From Methanimicrococcus sp. OttesenSCG-928-J09 (lineage in GTDB: Archaea; Halobacteriota; Methanosarcinia; Methanosarcinales; Methanosarcinaceae): DNA of 64,000 nt. This document shows positions 42,171 to 53,142 of the stretch, in pieces. Where the stretch lies: positions 1 through 64,000 of the forward strand of contig JAJDHP010000003.1 of NCBI GenBank assembly GCA_030266245.1, given 5' to 3'. The notes under the pieces are model-generated. The model did no database searches, was not told where the DNA came from, and saw nothing but the letters and a program-made list of their open reading frames with translations. The translations under genes and the position numbers were made by a program. How positions within the stretch are numbered: the stretch's first letter is position 1; each line of letters opens with the position of its first letter.

Positions 42171-45092
42171 ATGAAAACGTATGCAGTGATGCTGATCGGC
42201 ATCATCGCCCTGTTCTTTTTGTTTTCACAAAGCGCGCTTGCGCAGGGCGATATTAAAAACATAGAAACTACTGATAACCTTTTAAAATTTTTGAACAATG
42301 CAGATAAAAAAGAATACGATGGAGGCATTCGTGTTGTTCATACTTACAACCTGACAAAAGATTTGACGATTAAAGCAAGTCAATTAAGTAATACATATTT
42401 TCAAGATCCATACGCTCCTACCACATGGGTATTGTATTCTAATTTTGAAGGCAACGGAAACACAATTACAATTCAGGTCGATACCGATACTCCCGCAAGA
42501 CCATTATTCAACCGCATAAATTCCCATACAGGAACAACCAAAGAAGATCGGCTTTTTATTAAAAATCTGACTGTTGAATACAAAGGAACAGACGGAAAAA
42601 GCGGAGATGTTCTTGGTTCTCCATTCATTAAAGGAAGCGCCGTTTTGTGTGATTTTGAAAATATAACTATTGACGTTGAAGGCGACATCGTTGCAGATCA
42701 ACTTTATTTAAAAGTCAATGAATACAATGCTTACGGGTTTTCGTCCAACATTCAAAGTATTCTTCAAAAAGATGAATCCAATAATATTATTAAAGACGAG
42801 TTCAAAAATAATTTAATGGAGCCGATTTCGATTAAAAACATCTCTGTTACGGCCGGTACAATCGGGTCCGTTGAAGGAAAGACACCTGAAAGCAAAGATT
42901 TAATTCTTCGGGTAAGCGGATTTACAGGTAATACGCCGTTTTTTTCTGTTGCGGAAAATATTTCTCTGAACTTTGCTGAAATGAATGCAACAAATACAAA
43001 TGCAGAACGCAGAAACGGGTCTCTCCTTTATGGGTTTGCGGGCAGCATCCAAGGCGAAGCTGAAAATATTACAATTTCAATTGAAGGAGATATGATTGCT
43101 TCTTCTGAAGCAAACGGTCACTGGACAGGAGCATGGCTGTATGGTTTTGCAGATTCTGCCGGTTACCTGAAAAATTCCTCTTTAAGTATTGGCGGGGATA
43201 TGATTGCAGTTTGTAATGGAATAAACCCTCCTCGTGTGAGTGAAAATGCATTAATTATAGGTATTTCAGATGTCAGTTCATCAACAATGAAATATTTCCG
43301 TGTCGGAAATTTTATTAATAATTCTCTTACTGTTCAAGGAAATATAAGCGCGACCGCACCTCAATGGGCACAAGTTTACGGCGGAGTCAGCAATCCGAGT
43401 TCTTATCCTGTGAATGTCGTTAATACTACTATTGTTGTTGGAAATGACATGAAATCAATTTCTGAGCACAGTTCTGAAGATTATGTCTATGGTGCCACTT
43501 CTCTCCTCGTCGGCATGAATTATGGTGTTAACAATTCTAAAAATAATTCTCTTTATGTCGGCGGGGATATGATTTCCAAAAGTCAAATAAATTCAGGCAC
43601 TTTGGTCGGTCATTCTTATGCCGGAAACGGAGCGCTTGCAGCTTTTGAAAATAATGCTGTTCATGTCGTCGGGGATATTGTTTCCGAATCGCCTTTCAGG
43701 GCAACAGCGGTGGGAATGTTCTATCAGCACAGCGGCGGTTTACCTGATTCTACTGTGACTGATAATATTATTCGGACAGATGGTCAGATTCTTGCCTATT
43801 CTAAAAACGCAGAAGAAGATAATGTATCGTATGCTTCCGGTTTTTCTTACAATACTGTCGGAATCATCAAAAATAACGCGGTTTTTGCAGCGGACGGCAT
43901 TCATGCAAAGGCCGATATCGGTTCAAATTACGCGGCGGCAGGCTTCTCTCTCGGCGCGGTCGATTCTTCGGTTGTTTCTGAAAACACCTGGCTGGGAAAG
44001 CCCGGAATAGAGACCCCTGTTTCCGGTGAAAAAACGGCTTGTTATGAAGATTTCATTTATTCACAGGATGAAGCAAATACAGCAGGCAACTTCTATACAT
44101 CTGTTTTAGAAGGACAGCGTGTCAGTAATGAATTAATTTATGATTCTGCTGAAGAAAAATACAAACTTTCAAGTTCAGAGGCACAGCCGCTTTTGGTTGT
44201 CGAGTCCTATGTTGATTATACAATTCCGGTAGATTATATTGTTTCAGCAGATTCGGCGTTGCTTCCTTTCTCATTCGGCGGAATTGACGCTGAACTTACA
44301 GATTTGAAGGACGGTCAACTCGATCTTCCGTACGATTCCATGGTTTCGCTTATCAGCATCGAAAACGGAAAAAAGGTTGTCAAAGATTTGCCCGGAATCG
44401 GTCATCATTATGAAGCGGGAGAAATCACCGGCAGCATTTTTGCCGACAAAAACGGAAACGGGGATAAAGATCTCGGTGAAGAGGTTTCCGGTATTGTTGT
44501 CCGCGCTTATTTCGACGATGTTGAAGTTTCGGCTTCTGAACCGACCGATTCGGACGGAATTTACAAATTGACCATTCCGCTGTTTTCTGCTCAGGATTCC
44601 GAAATCGTTCTTAAAATGGATTATCCTTCCGATTATGAAATTAGTGACCACCCCGACAATATATTCGGCGTTTCCAATTCTTTTACGACAACTTATTATT
44701 GGACAAAAGATCAGTCTCTCGAACCCGGAATTTTAGTCGGCGGGTCGAAACCTGATGCCGGCAAAGGCGGTTCGGGCGGCGGTACAGGCGGCGGAATAAT
44801 TGTTGAAGAAACTGAAAACAAACCCGGCATTGATCCCATTTCTGAAGACGATTCCGGTCTCAGACCGCCCGGTTCTGACTCCGGTCCTTCCGGCTCGGAT
44901 TCACTCGGTCCCGGTATTTCTGATTCATCCGGTTCAGCGGTTTCCGATTCAGATGGCAATTCGGATTTTGATGAACTTTCCATTAATGAATGGTTTGTTA
45001 TTTTGCTGTATGTTTTCAGTATTATCGTGTTTGCCGTTAGAGAATATGCTGACAACAAACAAGATGAAGCCGAATCCGGATTAGGGAATTGA
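42171..45092 (+). CDS. Large surface protein with repeated GD(M/I)-type modules, SdrD B-like domain and C-terminal TM anchor
   Basis: Signal peptide; repeated [IG]GDMIA/VGDI units; GSIFADKNGNGDKDLGEE..; Gly/Ser/Pro/Asp-rich linker then TM. Confidence 0.8.
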   Translation: MKTYAVMLIGIIALFFLFSQSALAQGDIKNIETTDNLLKFLNNADKKEYDGGIRVVHTYNLTKDLTIKASQLSNTYFQDPYAPTTWVLYSNFEGNGNTITIQVDTDTPARPLFNRINSHTGTTKEDRLFIKNLTVEYKGTDGKSGDVLGSPFIKGSAVLCDFENITIDVEGDIVADQLYLKVNEYNAYGFSSNIQSILQKDESNNIIKDEFKNNLMEPISIKNISVTAGTIGSVEGKTPESKDLILRVSGFTGNTPFFSVAENISLNFAEMNATNTNAERRNGSLLYGFAGSIQGEAENITISIEGDMIASSEANGHWTGAWLYGFADSAGYLKNSSLSIGGDMIAVCNGINPPRVSENALIIGISDVSSSTMKYFRVGNFINNSLTVQGNISATAPQWAQVYGGVSNPSSYPVNVVNTTIVVGNDMKSISEHSSEDYVYGATSLLVGMNYGVNNSKNNSLYVGGDMISKSQINSGTLVGHSYAGNGALAAFENNAVHVVGDIVSESPFRATAVGMFYQHSGGLPDSTVTDNIIRTDGQILAYSKNAEEDNVSYASGFSYNTVGIIKNNAVFAADGIHAKADIGSNYAAAGFSLGAVDSSVVSENTWLGKPGIETPVSGEKTACYEDFIYSQDEANTAGNFYTSVLEGQRVSNELIYDSAEEKYKLSSSEAQPLLVVESYVDYTIPVDYIVSADSALLPFSFGGIDAELTDLKDGQLDLPYDSMVSLISIENGKKVVKDLPGIGHHYEAGEITGSIFADKNGNGDKDLGEEVSGIVVRAYFDDVEVSASEPTDSDGIYKLTIPLFSAQDSEIVLKMDYPSDYEISDHPDNIFGVSNSFTTTYYWTKDQSLEPGILVGGSKPDAGKGGSGGGTGGGIIVEETENKPGIDPISEDDSGLRPPGSDSGPSGSDSLGPGISDSSGSAVSDSDGNSDFDELSINEWFVILLYVFSIIVFAVREYADNKQDEAESGLGN

Positions 45093-45141
45093 AAATAAGG
45101 ATTGAAATGAAATAAGAAGTTAAACTCTTTTTATTTCATAT

Positions 45142-46521
45142 TTATTTTTCAAATGCTGCGCCGAGTTTTTTCATATCTTCAAAAAATCCGGGATATGAAA
45201 TTTTTACGGAATCGGCGGTATCAATTGTTACATCTCCCGTCATCATTCCCGCGATAAAAAGAGACATGACAATTCGATGATCATCCCAGCCGTGAACGGC
45301 GGTGCCTTTGATTTTGCCTTTGCTTTTTTCTCCCGAAATCACGAGACCGTCTTTTGTTTCTTCAATTTCAACGTTCATTTTTTTGAGTTCGGTTGCCATC
45401 GCTTTTAAGCGGTCGGTTTCTTTGAAACGAACGTGTTCGGCGTTGATGATTTTCATTTCACCGTCCGAAAATGCGCCGAGAACAGCAAGTGTCGGCACCA
45501 AATCCGGCGTTTCTCCGGCGTTCCATGTAATTCCTTTTAATTTTCGGCTGTCGGTATTTTTGACATGAATTATTCCTTTTTCTTTGTCCCACGAAATGTC
45601 GGCGCCGGCTTTTTCTAAAATTTCTACAATTGCGCTGTCGCCTTGCGCTGACGGGAAAAGACCGCTGACGGTTATATCAGCGCCGGGAATGAGGGCGCCG
45701 GCTGTTAATAAATAAGATGTTGATGAAAAATCGCCGGGAATTATGTAGTCACTGAGGTCATATGTTTGTTTTCCGGAAGTTGAATAAATGAGGGTTTCTT
45801 CTTCTGATTCTGTTCCATCTTTCTCAAATTTCATTTTCCATTTGATATATTCTTTAATCTCAACGCCTGCTTTTTCGGCGACTTCGAGTGTAATGTCAAC
45901 ATATGGTTTTGATTTTAAATCGCCGTCAATCGAAATTGTCGTATCGCCGTCTAAAAGCGGACAAGATAAGAGAAGTGCTGAAATAAATTGAGAACTCATG
46001 CCGCCGTCAATGGAAAAATGTCCCGGGCTGATTTTTCCTTTCACAATCAAAGGTGCGCAACCATCTCCGTTTTTGGAATAAGCCTCGGTGCCCATTTGGT
46101 TCAAAGTTTTCAGAAGCGGTGTATTGGGTCTTTTTTGAATGGATTCGTCACCTGTCAGCGTTACTTCTTCATCTGTCAAACCCGACAGCGCTGTCATCAA
46201 ACGCAACGTTGTTCCCGAGTTTCCGACATCAATCATCATTTTTTGTGTTTCTGAAACTTTTGGTTTTCCGTCAAAACCGGTAACTGTAATTATTGTTTCA
46301 ATGTTTCCGTTTTCATCTCTCATTTCTGTTTCTTCAATGCCGGCGCCGAAAAGGCGGCAAGCTTCCATTGTTGATTTTGTATCCGCCGATAAAAGCGGAT
46401 TATAAAGCCGGCACTTGTTTTTCCCAAGCGCGGCAATGAAAATCGCCCGATGGGTGTAACTTTTTGAAGCCGGTGCTGTTAAAGCTCCTTTCGGTATTGA
46501 TTTGTGAACAGAAACAATCAT
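45142..46521 (-). CDS. aroA: 3-phosphoshikimate 1-carboxyvinyltransferase
   Basis: GNSGTTLRLM, SSQFISALLL, KETDRLKAMATEL, HDDHR-like WDDHRI motifs. Confidence 0.95.
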   Translation of the reverse strand: MIVSVHKSIPKGALTAPASKSYTHRAIFIAALGKNKCRLYNPLLSADTKSTMEACRLFGAGIEETEMRDENGNIETIITVTGFDGKPKVSETQKMMIDVGNSGTTLRLMTALSGLTDEEVTLTGDESIQKRPNTPLLKTLNQMGTEAYSKNGDGCAPLIVKGKISPGHFSIDGGMSSQFISALLLSCPLLDGDTTISIDGDLKSKPYVDITLEVAEKAGVEIKEYIKWKMKFEKDGTESEEETLIYSTSGKQTYDLSDYIIPGDFSSTSYLLTAGALIPGADITVSGLFPSAQGDSAIVEILEKAGADISWDKEKGIIHVKNTDSRKLKGITWNAGETPDLVPTLAVLGAFSDGEMKIINAEHVRFKETDRLKAMATELKKMNVEIEETKDGLVISGEKSKGKIKGTAVHGWDDHRIVMSLFIAGMMTGDVTIDTADSVKISYPGFFEDMKKLGAAFEK

Positions 46522-46601
46522 GAATCGTCATATTCGCTATTGATTTATAAGTATTCTGTTTTTGTTTTAAGTTCTGAAAAAATCCGGGTTTATATTTTAT
46601 G

Positions 46602-46747
46602 TTTTTTTAAAAATGGTGCAGTTCGCGCGCGCAGGCTGTTGGCAACGGTAAGCTAGCAGCAGCAAATGTAGATGCAGCAAGCTGTAACGGAATCTGTAAG
46701 GCAGCCGCGGCAATTAGTTTTGCATGGGCAGGTGCATGTAATTAAAA
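46602..46747 (+). repeat. GC-rich dispersed repeat, tandem copy A
   Basis: GTGCAGTTCGCGCGCGCAGGCTGTTGGCAACGGTAAG...GGCAATTAGTTTTGCATGGGCAGGTGCATGTAATTAAAA. Confidence 0.75.
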
Positions 46748-46782
46748 CAATAATCGAAAAAATGGGGCCGGTTTTATTAATT

Positions 46783-46926
46783 TTACAAAATTGGTGAAGC
46801 TCGCGCGCGCAGGCTGTTAGCAACAGTAAGGCAGCGCAGCAAACGAAAAGATGCGGAGGCAGCAAACTGTAATGGAGTCGGTTAGGTAGCTGTGGCAATT
46901 AGTTTTGCATGGGCAGGTACATTTAG
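46783..46926 (+). repeat. GC-rich dispersed repeat, tandem copy B
   Basis: GTGAAGCTCGCGCGCGCAGGCTGTTAGCAACAGTAAG...GGCAATTAGTTTTGCATGGGCAGGTACAT. Confidence 0.75.
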
Positions 46927-46989
46927 TAAATAAAATCTGATGAAAAATAGCTGCCAATTAATTGTATTAACAGTAAATGATTTTTCATT

Positions 46990-47200
46990 GAATAATAGTC
47001 CGAATCCGTAACCTCAATTTACTCACTACGTTCGTAAATTTCGTTTTGCGGTCGTGTTTGAACTTTTCATATATTATACAAAATGAAACATCGGTTTTTA
47101 TTAAATTCATAAAAAGGAAACGCCGTTTTTTCGATGAAAGTTGTTTTTTTGGGATTTGAAAAGGGGCGTTTGAGATTGAAAAGTTTAAAATGGATGTTTT
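46990..47200. repeat. Nested inverted-repeat element with left flank, copy 4
   Basis: Left flank TAATAGTCCGAATCCGTAACCTCAATTT...TTTTGCGGTCGTGTTTG shared with 12688; arms GAAACATC...GATGTTTT and AAACGCC...GGCGTTT. Confidence 0.6.
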
Positions 47201-47784
47201 GGTTTTTCCAAAAATTGAAAATCAACGTTCGATTTCATTCAATTAATAGTTATGAGAACAGAATTCAATTATCCAAAAATCGTTAAAAATGATGCCGACC
47301 GCGAGCGCCGGGACTGCAAAATAAAACAAAAGAAATATATTCTCCTGAATTTTAGGGTGAATCGAAAACAAGCGATTAATTTAAATTTATTTTATTTTTT
47401 TAATAATCTTGTATTTATTCAGGTATCAGCGATTGATACATGAACATTCATTAAAAACCTTTTGATACAAAATTAATTTGTCATTTTCCTTTTTCGGACA
47501 TTTTTCTATTATTCTGTCCATTTGTCTTAAAATAACACAAAACGTTTTCAAAATGTTACCCTTTGCTAAAAACCACTCCTTAACTTATTCCATTGTGTTT
47601 TTTTGTAAACCCTTTGTATTTTGCAAGCTCAAAACCTTTAAGTACGAAATTTGCGAATTTGATAGATGATTGGAATGATAAACTGAGATGTCTGTCAATA
47701 GATCTATTTTAACAGACACGCTCATATCGGTTCGTATTTTTTATCATCCCGATTTCGTTTTAAATAATAAGGAGGACAATATCC

Positions 47785-49089
47785 GTGTCTGACACAGTAG
47801 ATATCTACAGCGATAGAGGACAACTCTTAGAGAGCAACGTCAACATCAGAGACCTTGCTCCGGTCAAAAACAAGGCGATCCAGAAAATTATCATGGACAC
47901 CAAACGTTCAGTTGCCGTTAACCTCGCCGGTATTGAGAAATCACTCTCATCCGGTAAAATGGGCGGCGCTGCAAAGCAAATTCTCGGCCGCAAACTTGAG
48001 TACAACTTGGTTGAAAACTCAGGCGCGCTCGTTGACGCAATCCAAAAATTGGTTCAAGTCGACGAAGGCGACGACACTGTCGTTAAACCCTTGGCCGGCG
48101 GTAAACAAATTTTGATTCAGATCCCGACTGCAAGATTGTATTCCGGCGCAGAATCCACCGCCTCCATGACAGTCAGTGCAGCAGCCGTGACACAAGCAAT
48201 TCTTGACGCTTACAACACCGACATGTACGACTCTATGATCGTTAAAGCAGCCTGCTGGGGCAGCTACCCGGTCACAGTCGGTATGGCCGGCAGCCCGATC
48301 AAAGGAATTCTCGACATCCCCCAGAACAATGAGGGTCTCGGCTATTCACTCAGAAACATCACATCCAACCACGTTGCAGCCATTACCAGAAGAAACGCTA
48401 TGAACGCTGCCGCTTTGTCTTCAATCTATGAACAAGCCGGTATCTTCGAAATGGGCGGCGCAATCGGTGACTTCGAAAGACACCAGCTCCTCGGCCTTGC
48501 ATACCAGGGCTTAAACGCAAACAACATGGTCTACGACATGGTCAAAGAAAACGGTAAAGACGGAACTGTCGGAACTGTTATCGAATCCATGGTCGACAGA
48601 GCTATCGAAAACAAGATCATCCACGTTGACAAAACCGGCGCATCCGGCTACAAATTCTACAAAGCAGACGATGTCGCAATGTGGAACGCATATGCAGCAG
48701 CAGGTACACTTGCAGCTTCAATGGTCAACTGCGGTGCATCACGCGCAGCACAGGACGTCGCAGCAACAATGCTCTACTTCAACGACATCCTCGAAAAAGA
48801 AACAGGCCTTCCGGGCTGTGACTACGGTAAACTCCAGGGCGCATCCGTTGGTTTCTCCTTCTTCAGTCACTCAATCTATGGTGGCGGCGGACCGGGTATC
48901 TTCAACGGTAACCACGTTGTTACAAGACACTCCAGAGGATTTGCAATCCCCTGTGTCGCAGCAGCATGCAGTCTTGACGCAGGAACTCAGATGTTCACAA
49001 TCGAATCTACATCCCAATTGATCGGCGATGTGTTCGGTACAATGGACGAGTTCAGAGAACCGATTAAAGCCGTTGCAGGAGCCCTCTAA
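47785..49089 (+). CDS. mcrB: Methyl-coenzyme M reductase subunit beta
   Basis: McrB family sequence, first gene of mcrBDCGA. Confidence 0.98.
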   Translation: MSDTVDIYSDRGQLLESNVNIRDLAPVKNKAIQKIIMDTKRSVAVNLAGIEKSLSSGKMGGAAKQILGRKLEYNLVENSGALVDAIQKLVQVDEGDDTVVKPLAGGKQILIQIPTARLYSGAESTASMTVSAAAVTQAILDAYNTDMYDSMIVKAACWGSYPVTVGMAGSPIKGILDIPQNNEGLGYSLRNITSNHVAAITRRNAMNAAALSSIYEQAGIFEMGGAIGDFERHQLLGLAYQGLNANNMVYDMVKENGKDGTVGTVIESMVDRAIENKIIHVDKTGASGYKFYKADDVAMWNAYAAAGTLAASMVNCGASRAAQDVAATMLYFNDILEKETGLPGCDYGKLQGASVGFSFFSHSIYGGGGPGIFNGNHVVTRHSRGFAIPCVAAACSLDAGTQMFTIESTSQLIGDVFGTMDEFREPIKAVAGAL

Positions 49090-49117
49090 ATACCAACGAT
49101 GAAGGTCTGATGAAACT

Positions 49118-49642
49118 ATGACATGTCCCACTGAATCAGGATGTAACTGCGAAATCGCAGAATCAGGAAGAGAAACAGTTCAAATTGAAATTGTTCCTCA
49201 GAGAATTTTAAATCCTGAGACATCGGAAAAGCTTCTCGGAAGAATTTACGATTGCGACGGTATTATAAGAGTTTCTATTTTCGGATCTCGTCTCCCCGAC
49301 ACTGTGGGATACGGTCCGGGCACAGGTCAAAAAGTCAACCATCCGCTGAAGAAAACAATCGATGTGGAAGGTCAGCAAGTCAACATGCGCGTCAGCTTAG
49401 GCCGTCTCCGTGTTGAAGTTGAAAATGACGAAACAGCGCTTGAAATCAAGAAAATATGTGAAGAAACTTTCAGTTTCCCCTTTGAATTCTACAAAGGCAC
49501 CTACTTCAAGAAACATTCAACCGTTGTCGACTATGCCAAAATGGGACCTGACGCTGATGAAAGATTACTTGGTATGACCGACCCGAAAGGAAAACTCGAT
49601 CAAATTATCTTCATTGAAAAGGAAGAAAAAGACAGCGAATAA
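49118..49642 (+). CDS. mcrD: Methyl-coenzyme M reductase operon protein D
   Basis: McrD family sequence in mcr operon. Confidence 0.95.
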   Translation: MTCPTESGCNCEIAESGRETVQIEIVPQRILNPETSEKLLGRIYDCDGIIRVSIFGSRLPDTVGYGPGTGQKVNHPLKKTIDVEGQQVNMRVSLGRLRVEVENDETALEIKKICEETFSFPFEFYKGTYFKKHSTVVDYAKMGPDADERLLGMTDPKGKLDQIIFIEKEEKDSE

Positions 49643-49710
49643 CCGTACAGTACATCTGTGACGGTAAATTGTAACAAAATATAATTGTACGGATCAAAGA
49701 GGTATAAATT

Positions 49711-50313
49711 ATGATGAACTTCGACCGAAACACCCAAGTCGTTGACTGCCGCCTCGGCATCAGCCACGGAAAAGGCGGAAGTCTCGCGAGAGCGGGCACG
49801 CTTTCTCAAGCCGGAAAGCTTGACGTGGTTGTCGTTGCGATGGGTTCGGGAAGAAGACACGTGACCAAACCGATTTGTGAAATTACGTACGCTATACGCA
49901 GAGAAAACATTCAGACAGGCGTTTTGGTTCTTTACGCCGGTACCGGCTACCCCGAGTCGGGAACTATGGGCTCTTTCGGTATTGATCCGAAAGAAATAGA
50001 CCAAATCAACATGCACAAAATGGCCATCATTCACTTCGGTAATGTCAGAAACCATTTTGTCAAGAAAGCCAGAGATATTTTCAGCGGCGTCCGCATTCCC
50101 GCAGTTATTATTACACAAGCGCTTGTCGATTTCGAAGATTTCGCTAAAGTCGGCATTAAAACCCGCAACGTCAAACCCAAAGAGAAAGATCAGCTTTCTG
50201 ATGGCGTTATTATGAACATTGTGAACGGCGTTTCCAGAGGAGACGCGGCATCACGTGAAAAGCTCAGTGAGATTATCGTTAAAGTAAAGGAAACATTAGG
50301 CCAAATCCAATAA
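49711..50313 (+). CDS. mcrC: Methyl-coenzyme M reductase operon protein C
   Basis: McrC family sequence in mcr operon. Confidence 0.95.
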   Translation: MMNFDRNTQVVDCRLGISHGKGGSLARAGTLSQAGKLDVVVVAMGSGRRHVTKPICEITYAIRRENIQTGVLVLYAGTGYPESGTMGSFGIDPKEIDQINMHKMAIIHFGNVRNHFVKKARDIFSGVRIPAVIITQALVDFEDFAKVGIKTRNVKPKEKDQLSDGVIMNIVNGVSRGDAASREKLSEIIVKVKETLGQIQ

Positions 50314-50325
50314 GGAGTTAAGAAT

Positions 50326-51087
50326 ATGGCATACAAAGCACAATATTATCCCGGTACAACCTCTGTTGCAGCCAACAGAAGAAAACACATGGGTCATGAC
50401 TTGGAAAAATTGAGAGAAATTTCCGACGAAGACTTGACCGCAATCCTCGGCCACCGCGCCCCCGGTCAGGACTACCCCAGCACCCACCCGCCGTTAGCGG
50501 AAATGGAAGAACCGCCGTGCCCGATCAGAGAATTGGTCGAACCCACACCCGGCGCAAAAGCAGGCGACCGTGTCAGATACGTTCAGTTCGTTGACTCTAT
50601 GTACAACGCACCGTCCGTTCCGTACGTCAGATCCTACTACGCAGCCATCAACTTCAGAGGCGTTGACCCCGGTACACTTTCCGGTCGTCAGATCGTCGAA
50701 GCACGTGAAAGAGACATGGAACTTGTCGCAAAAGACCAGATCGAAACTGAAATGACCGATCCGGCACGCTCAAGCCTCCGCGGTGCAACTGTTCACGGTC
50801 ACTCTGTCCGTCTCCAGGAAGACGGCGTGATGTTCGACATGCTCGACAGAAGCAGAAAAGAAGGCGATGTCATCATCATGGACAAAGACCAGGTCGCAAT
50901 TCCGCTCGACAGAAAAGTCAACCTCGGCAAACCCATGTCCGAAGAAGAATTAGCCAAGAGAACCACCATCTACCGTGTGGACAACGTTTCATTCAGATCC
51001 GATGCAGAAGCAGTTGAATGGGTCCAGAGAGTTTACCTCCAGAGAACTCAGTACGGCTTCAGACCCGGTGTGGAGAAAGCACAGTAA
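50326..51087 (+). CDS. mcrG: Methyl-coenzyme M reductase subunit gamma
   Basis: McrG family sequence: MAYKAQYYPGTTSVAANRRKHM. Confidence 0.98.
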   Translation: MAYKAQYYPGTTSVAANRRKHMGHDLEKLREISDEDLTAILGHRAPGQDYPSTHPPLAEMEEPPCPIRELVEPTPGAKAGDRVRYVQFVDSMYNAPSVPYVRSYYAAINFRGVDPGTLSGRQIVEARERDMELVAKDQIETEMTDPARSSLRGATVHGHSVRLQEDGVMFDMLDRSRKEGDVIIMDKDQVAIPLDRKVNLGKPMSEEELAKRTTIYRVDNVSFRSDAEAVEWVQRVYLQRTQYGFRPGVEKAQ

Positions 51088-51099
51088 GGAGTGACAAAA

Positions 51100-52818
51100 A
51101 TGGCACAAGAAGATATTTTTGCAAGATTTAAGAAATCCATGGAAATCAAATTCGGTGAGGACTATGGAGACAACAAACAGGGCGGCACTGACATCACCTC
51201 CAAGACTGAAAAATTCTACAGACTTGGTCCGGAACAGAGTCCCAGAAAGAGAGAAATGATCAAAGCCGGTAAAGAAATCGCCAAGAAAAGAGGACTTGTC
51301 GGCTACAACCCCATGATGCACACCGGTGCACCTCTCGGTCAGAGAGCCATTACTCCGTACAGAATTTCAGGCACAGACCTCGTTTGTGACCCGGATGACT
51401 TACACTATGTCAACAACGCCGCTATGCAGCAGATGGTTGACGACATTAAGAGAACCAACATCGTCGGTCTCGACATGGCTCACGACACACTTGAGAAGAG
51501 ATTGGGTAAAGAAGTGACACCCGAAACCATCAACAACTACCTTGAAAACCTCAACCACTCCCTTCCGGGCGGCGCTGTCGTTCAGGAAATGATGGTCGAA
51601 TGTCACCCCGGCTTAGTCGACGACTGTTACGTTAAGATGTTCACCGGTAACGATGACCTCGCTGACGAAATCGACAAGCAGTTCTTAATCGACATCAACA
51701 AGATGTTCCCCGCAGAACAGGCAGAACAGTTAAAAGCAGCCATCGGAAACACATCCTGGCAGGCTCTCCACATCCCGACAATCGTCATCAGATCTACTGA
51801 CGGCGGTCAGACCAGCAGATGGTCTGCAATGCAGATCGGTATGTCTTTCATCTCCGCATACAACATGTGCGCCGGTGAAGCAGCTGTCGCTGACTTGTCC
51901 TACGCTGCAAAGCACGCAGGTTCCATCAACATGGGTGAAATGCTCCCCGCAAGACGTGTCAGAGCACCCAACGAACCCGGAGGAGTTTCCTTTGGTCACC
52001 TTTGTGACATTGTCCAGTCCAGCCGTGTCAACGTCGAAGACCCCGCAAAGGTCGCACTCGAAGTTGTCGGCGCAGGCTGTGTCATGTACGACCAGATCTG
52101 GCTCGGTTCCTACATGTCCGGTGGTGTCGGTTTCACACAGTATGCAACCGCAGGTTACACCGACGATATCTTGGACAACAACTTGTACTACAACATTGAC
52201 TACATCAACAAGAAGTACAACAACGCTGCCAAGACCGGAACCAACAACAAAGTCAAAGCAACAAACGATATCATCAAAGACATCGCAACCGAATCCACAC
52301 TCTTCGGTATCGAAGAATACGAGAGATACCCGTCTGCCCTTGAAGACCACTTCGGCGGTTCCCAGAGAGCAACATCCCTCGCAGCCGCAGCCGGCTGTGG
52401 TGTTTCTATCGCAACAGGAAACGGTAACGCAGGTCTCTCCGGCTGGTACCTCTCCATGTACCTCCACAAGGAAGCATGGGGCCGTCTCGGCTTCTACGGC
52501 TACGACTTGCAGGACCAGTGCGGTGCCTCCAACGTTTGTTCATACCAGGGCGACGAAGGTGCCCCCGCAGAACTCCGCGGTCCCAACTACCCCAACTACG
52601 CTATGAACGTCGGTCACCAGGGCGGCTATGCCGGTATCACAATGGCAGCACACTCCACAAGAGGCGATGCCTACACCGTCAACCCGTTGGTCAAAGTTTG
52701 TTTCGCAGACGACCTCCTTCCGTTCGACTTCACCAGACCGAGATACGAATTCGGTCGCGGCGCACTCAGAGAATTCGAGCCTGCCGGTGAAAGAACATTG
52801 GTCATCCCGGCCAAATAA
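51100..52818 (+). CDS. mcrA: Methyl-coenzyme M reductase subunit alpha
   Basis: [54 protein letters not shown]. Confidence 0.99.
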   Translation: MAQEDIFARFKKSMEIKFGEDYGDNKQGGTDITSKTEKFYRLGPEQSPRKREMIKAGKEIAKKRGLVGYNPMMHTGAPLGQRAITPYRISGTDLVCDPDDLHYVNNAAMQQMVDDIKRTNIVGLDMAHDTLEKRLGKEVTPETINNYLENLNHSLPGGAVVQEMMVECHPGLVDDCYVKMFTGNDDLADEIDKQFLIDINKMFPAEQAEQLKAAIGNTSWQALHIPTIVIRSTDGGQTSRWSAMQIGMSFISAYNMCAGEAAVADLSYAAKHAGSINMGEMLPARRVRAPNEPGGVSFGHLCDIVQSSRVNVEDPAKVALEVVGAGCVMYDQIWLGSYMSGGVGFTQYATAGYTDDILDNNLYYNIDYINKKYNNAAKTGTNNKVKATNDIIKDIATESTLFGIEEYERYPSALEDHFGGSQRATSLAAAAGCGVSIATGNGNAGLSGWYLSMYLHKEAWGRLGFYGYDLQDQCGASNVCSYQGDEGAPAELRGPNYPNYAMNVGHQGGYAGITMAAHSTRGDAYTVNPLVKVCFADDLLPFDFTRPRYEFGRGALREFEPAGERTLVIPAK

Positions 52819-53142
52819 TTTTAAAACCGTAAAAATTAATTCTGCCGGATTCTTCCGGCAACCTTTTTGTCGGGCTTCGGCTCGGCAATCTTTTCTTTTT
52901 TTTGAAGTGATTTTCGGTTATTTGAAAAAATCATTTTAGAACTGCTGACTGCAGCCTGCGCGCGCGAACTGCATCATTTTTATTAAAGTAATAAAATCGA
53001 CATACAATTTTCCATTTTTCTGTAGTATAAGCAGCAACTTTATCGATTCGATAGCTTCAACCCCATTTCAACTTAAAGCAAACCCTTTATAATCTTCTCT
53101 CCTTTTGTTTTTATCCTGTAAACAATAATCGGAGAAATAAAT

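Noticed and set aside
46653-46898. 81-aa Cys/Leu-rich ORF
   Set aside because: Reading through the GC-rich dispersed repeats; no protein-like features beyond repeat translation.
51730-52467. 245-aa antisense ORF within mcrA
   Set aside because: Lies on the opposite strand of a highly conserved mcrA; composition is a by-product of codon bias.
52480-52620. Unusual residues near the McrA active-site region ([10 protein letters not shown])
   Set aside because: Residues around the thioglycine and modified His/Arg/Cys sites are intact; the differences fall within what I would expect as normal McrA variation.
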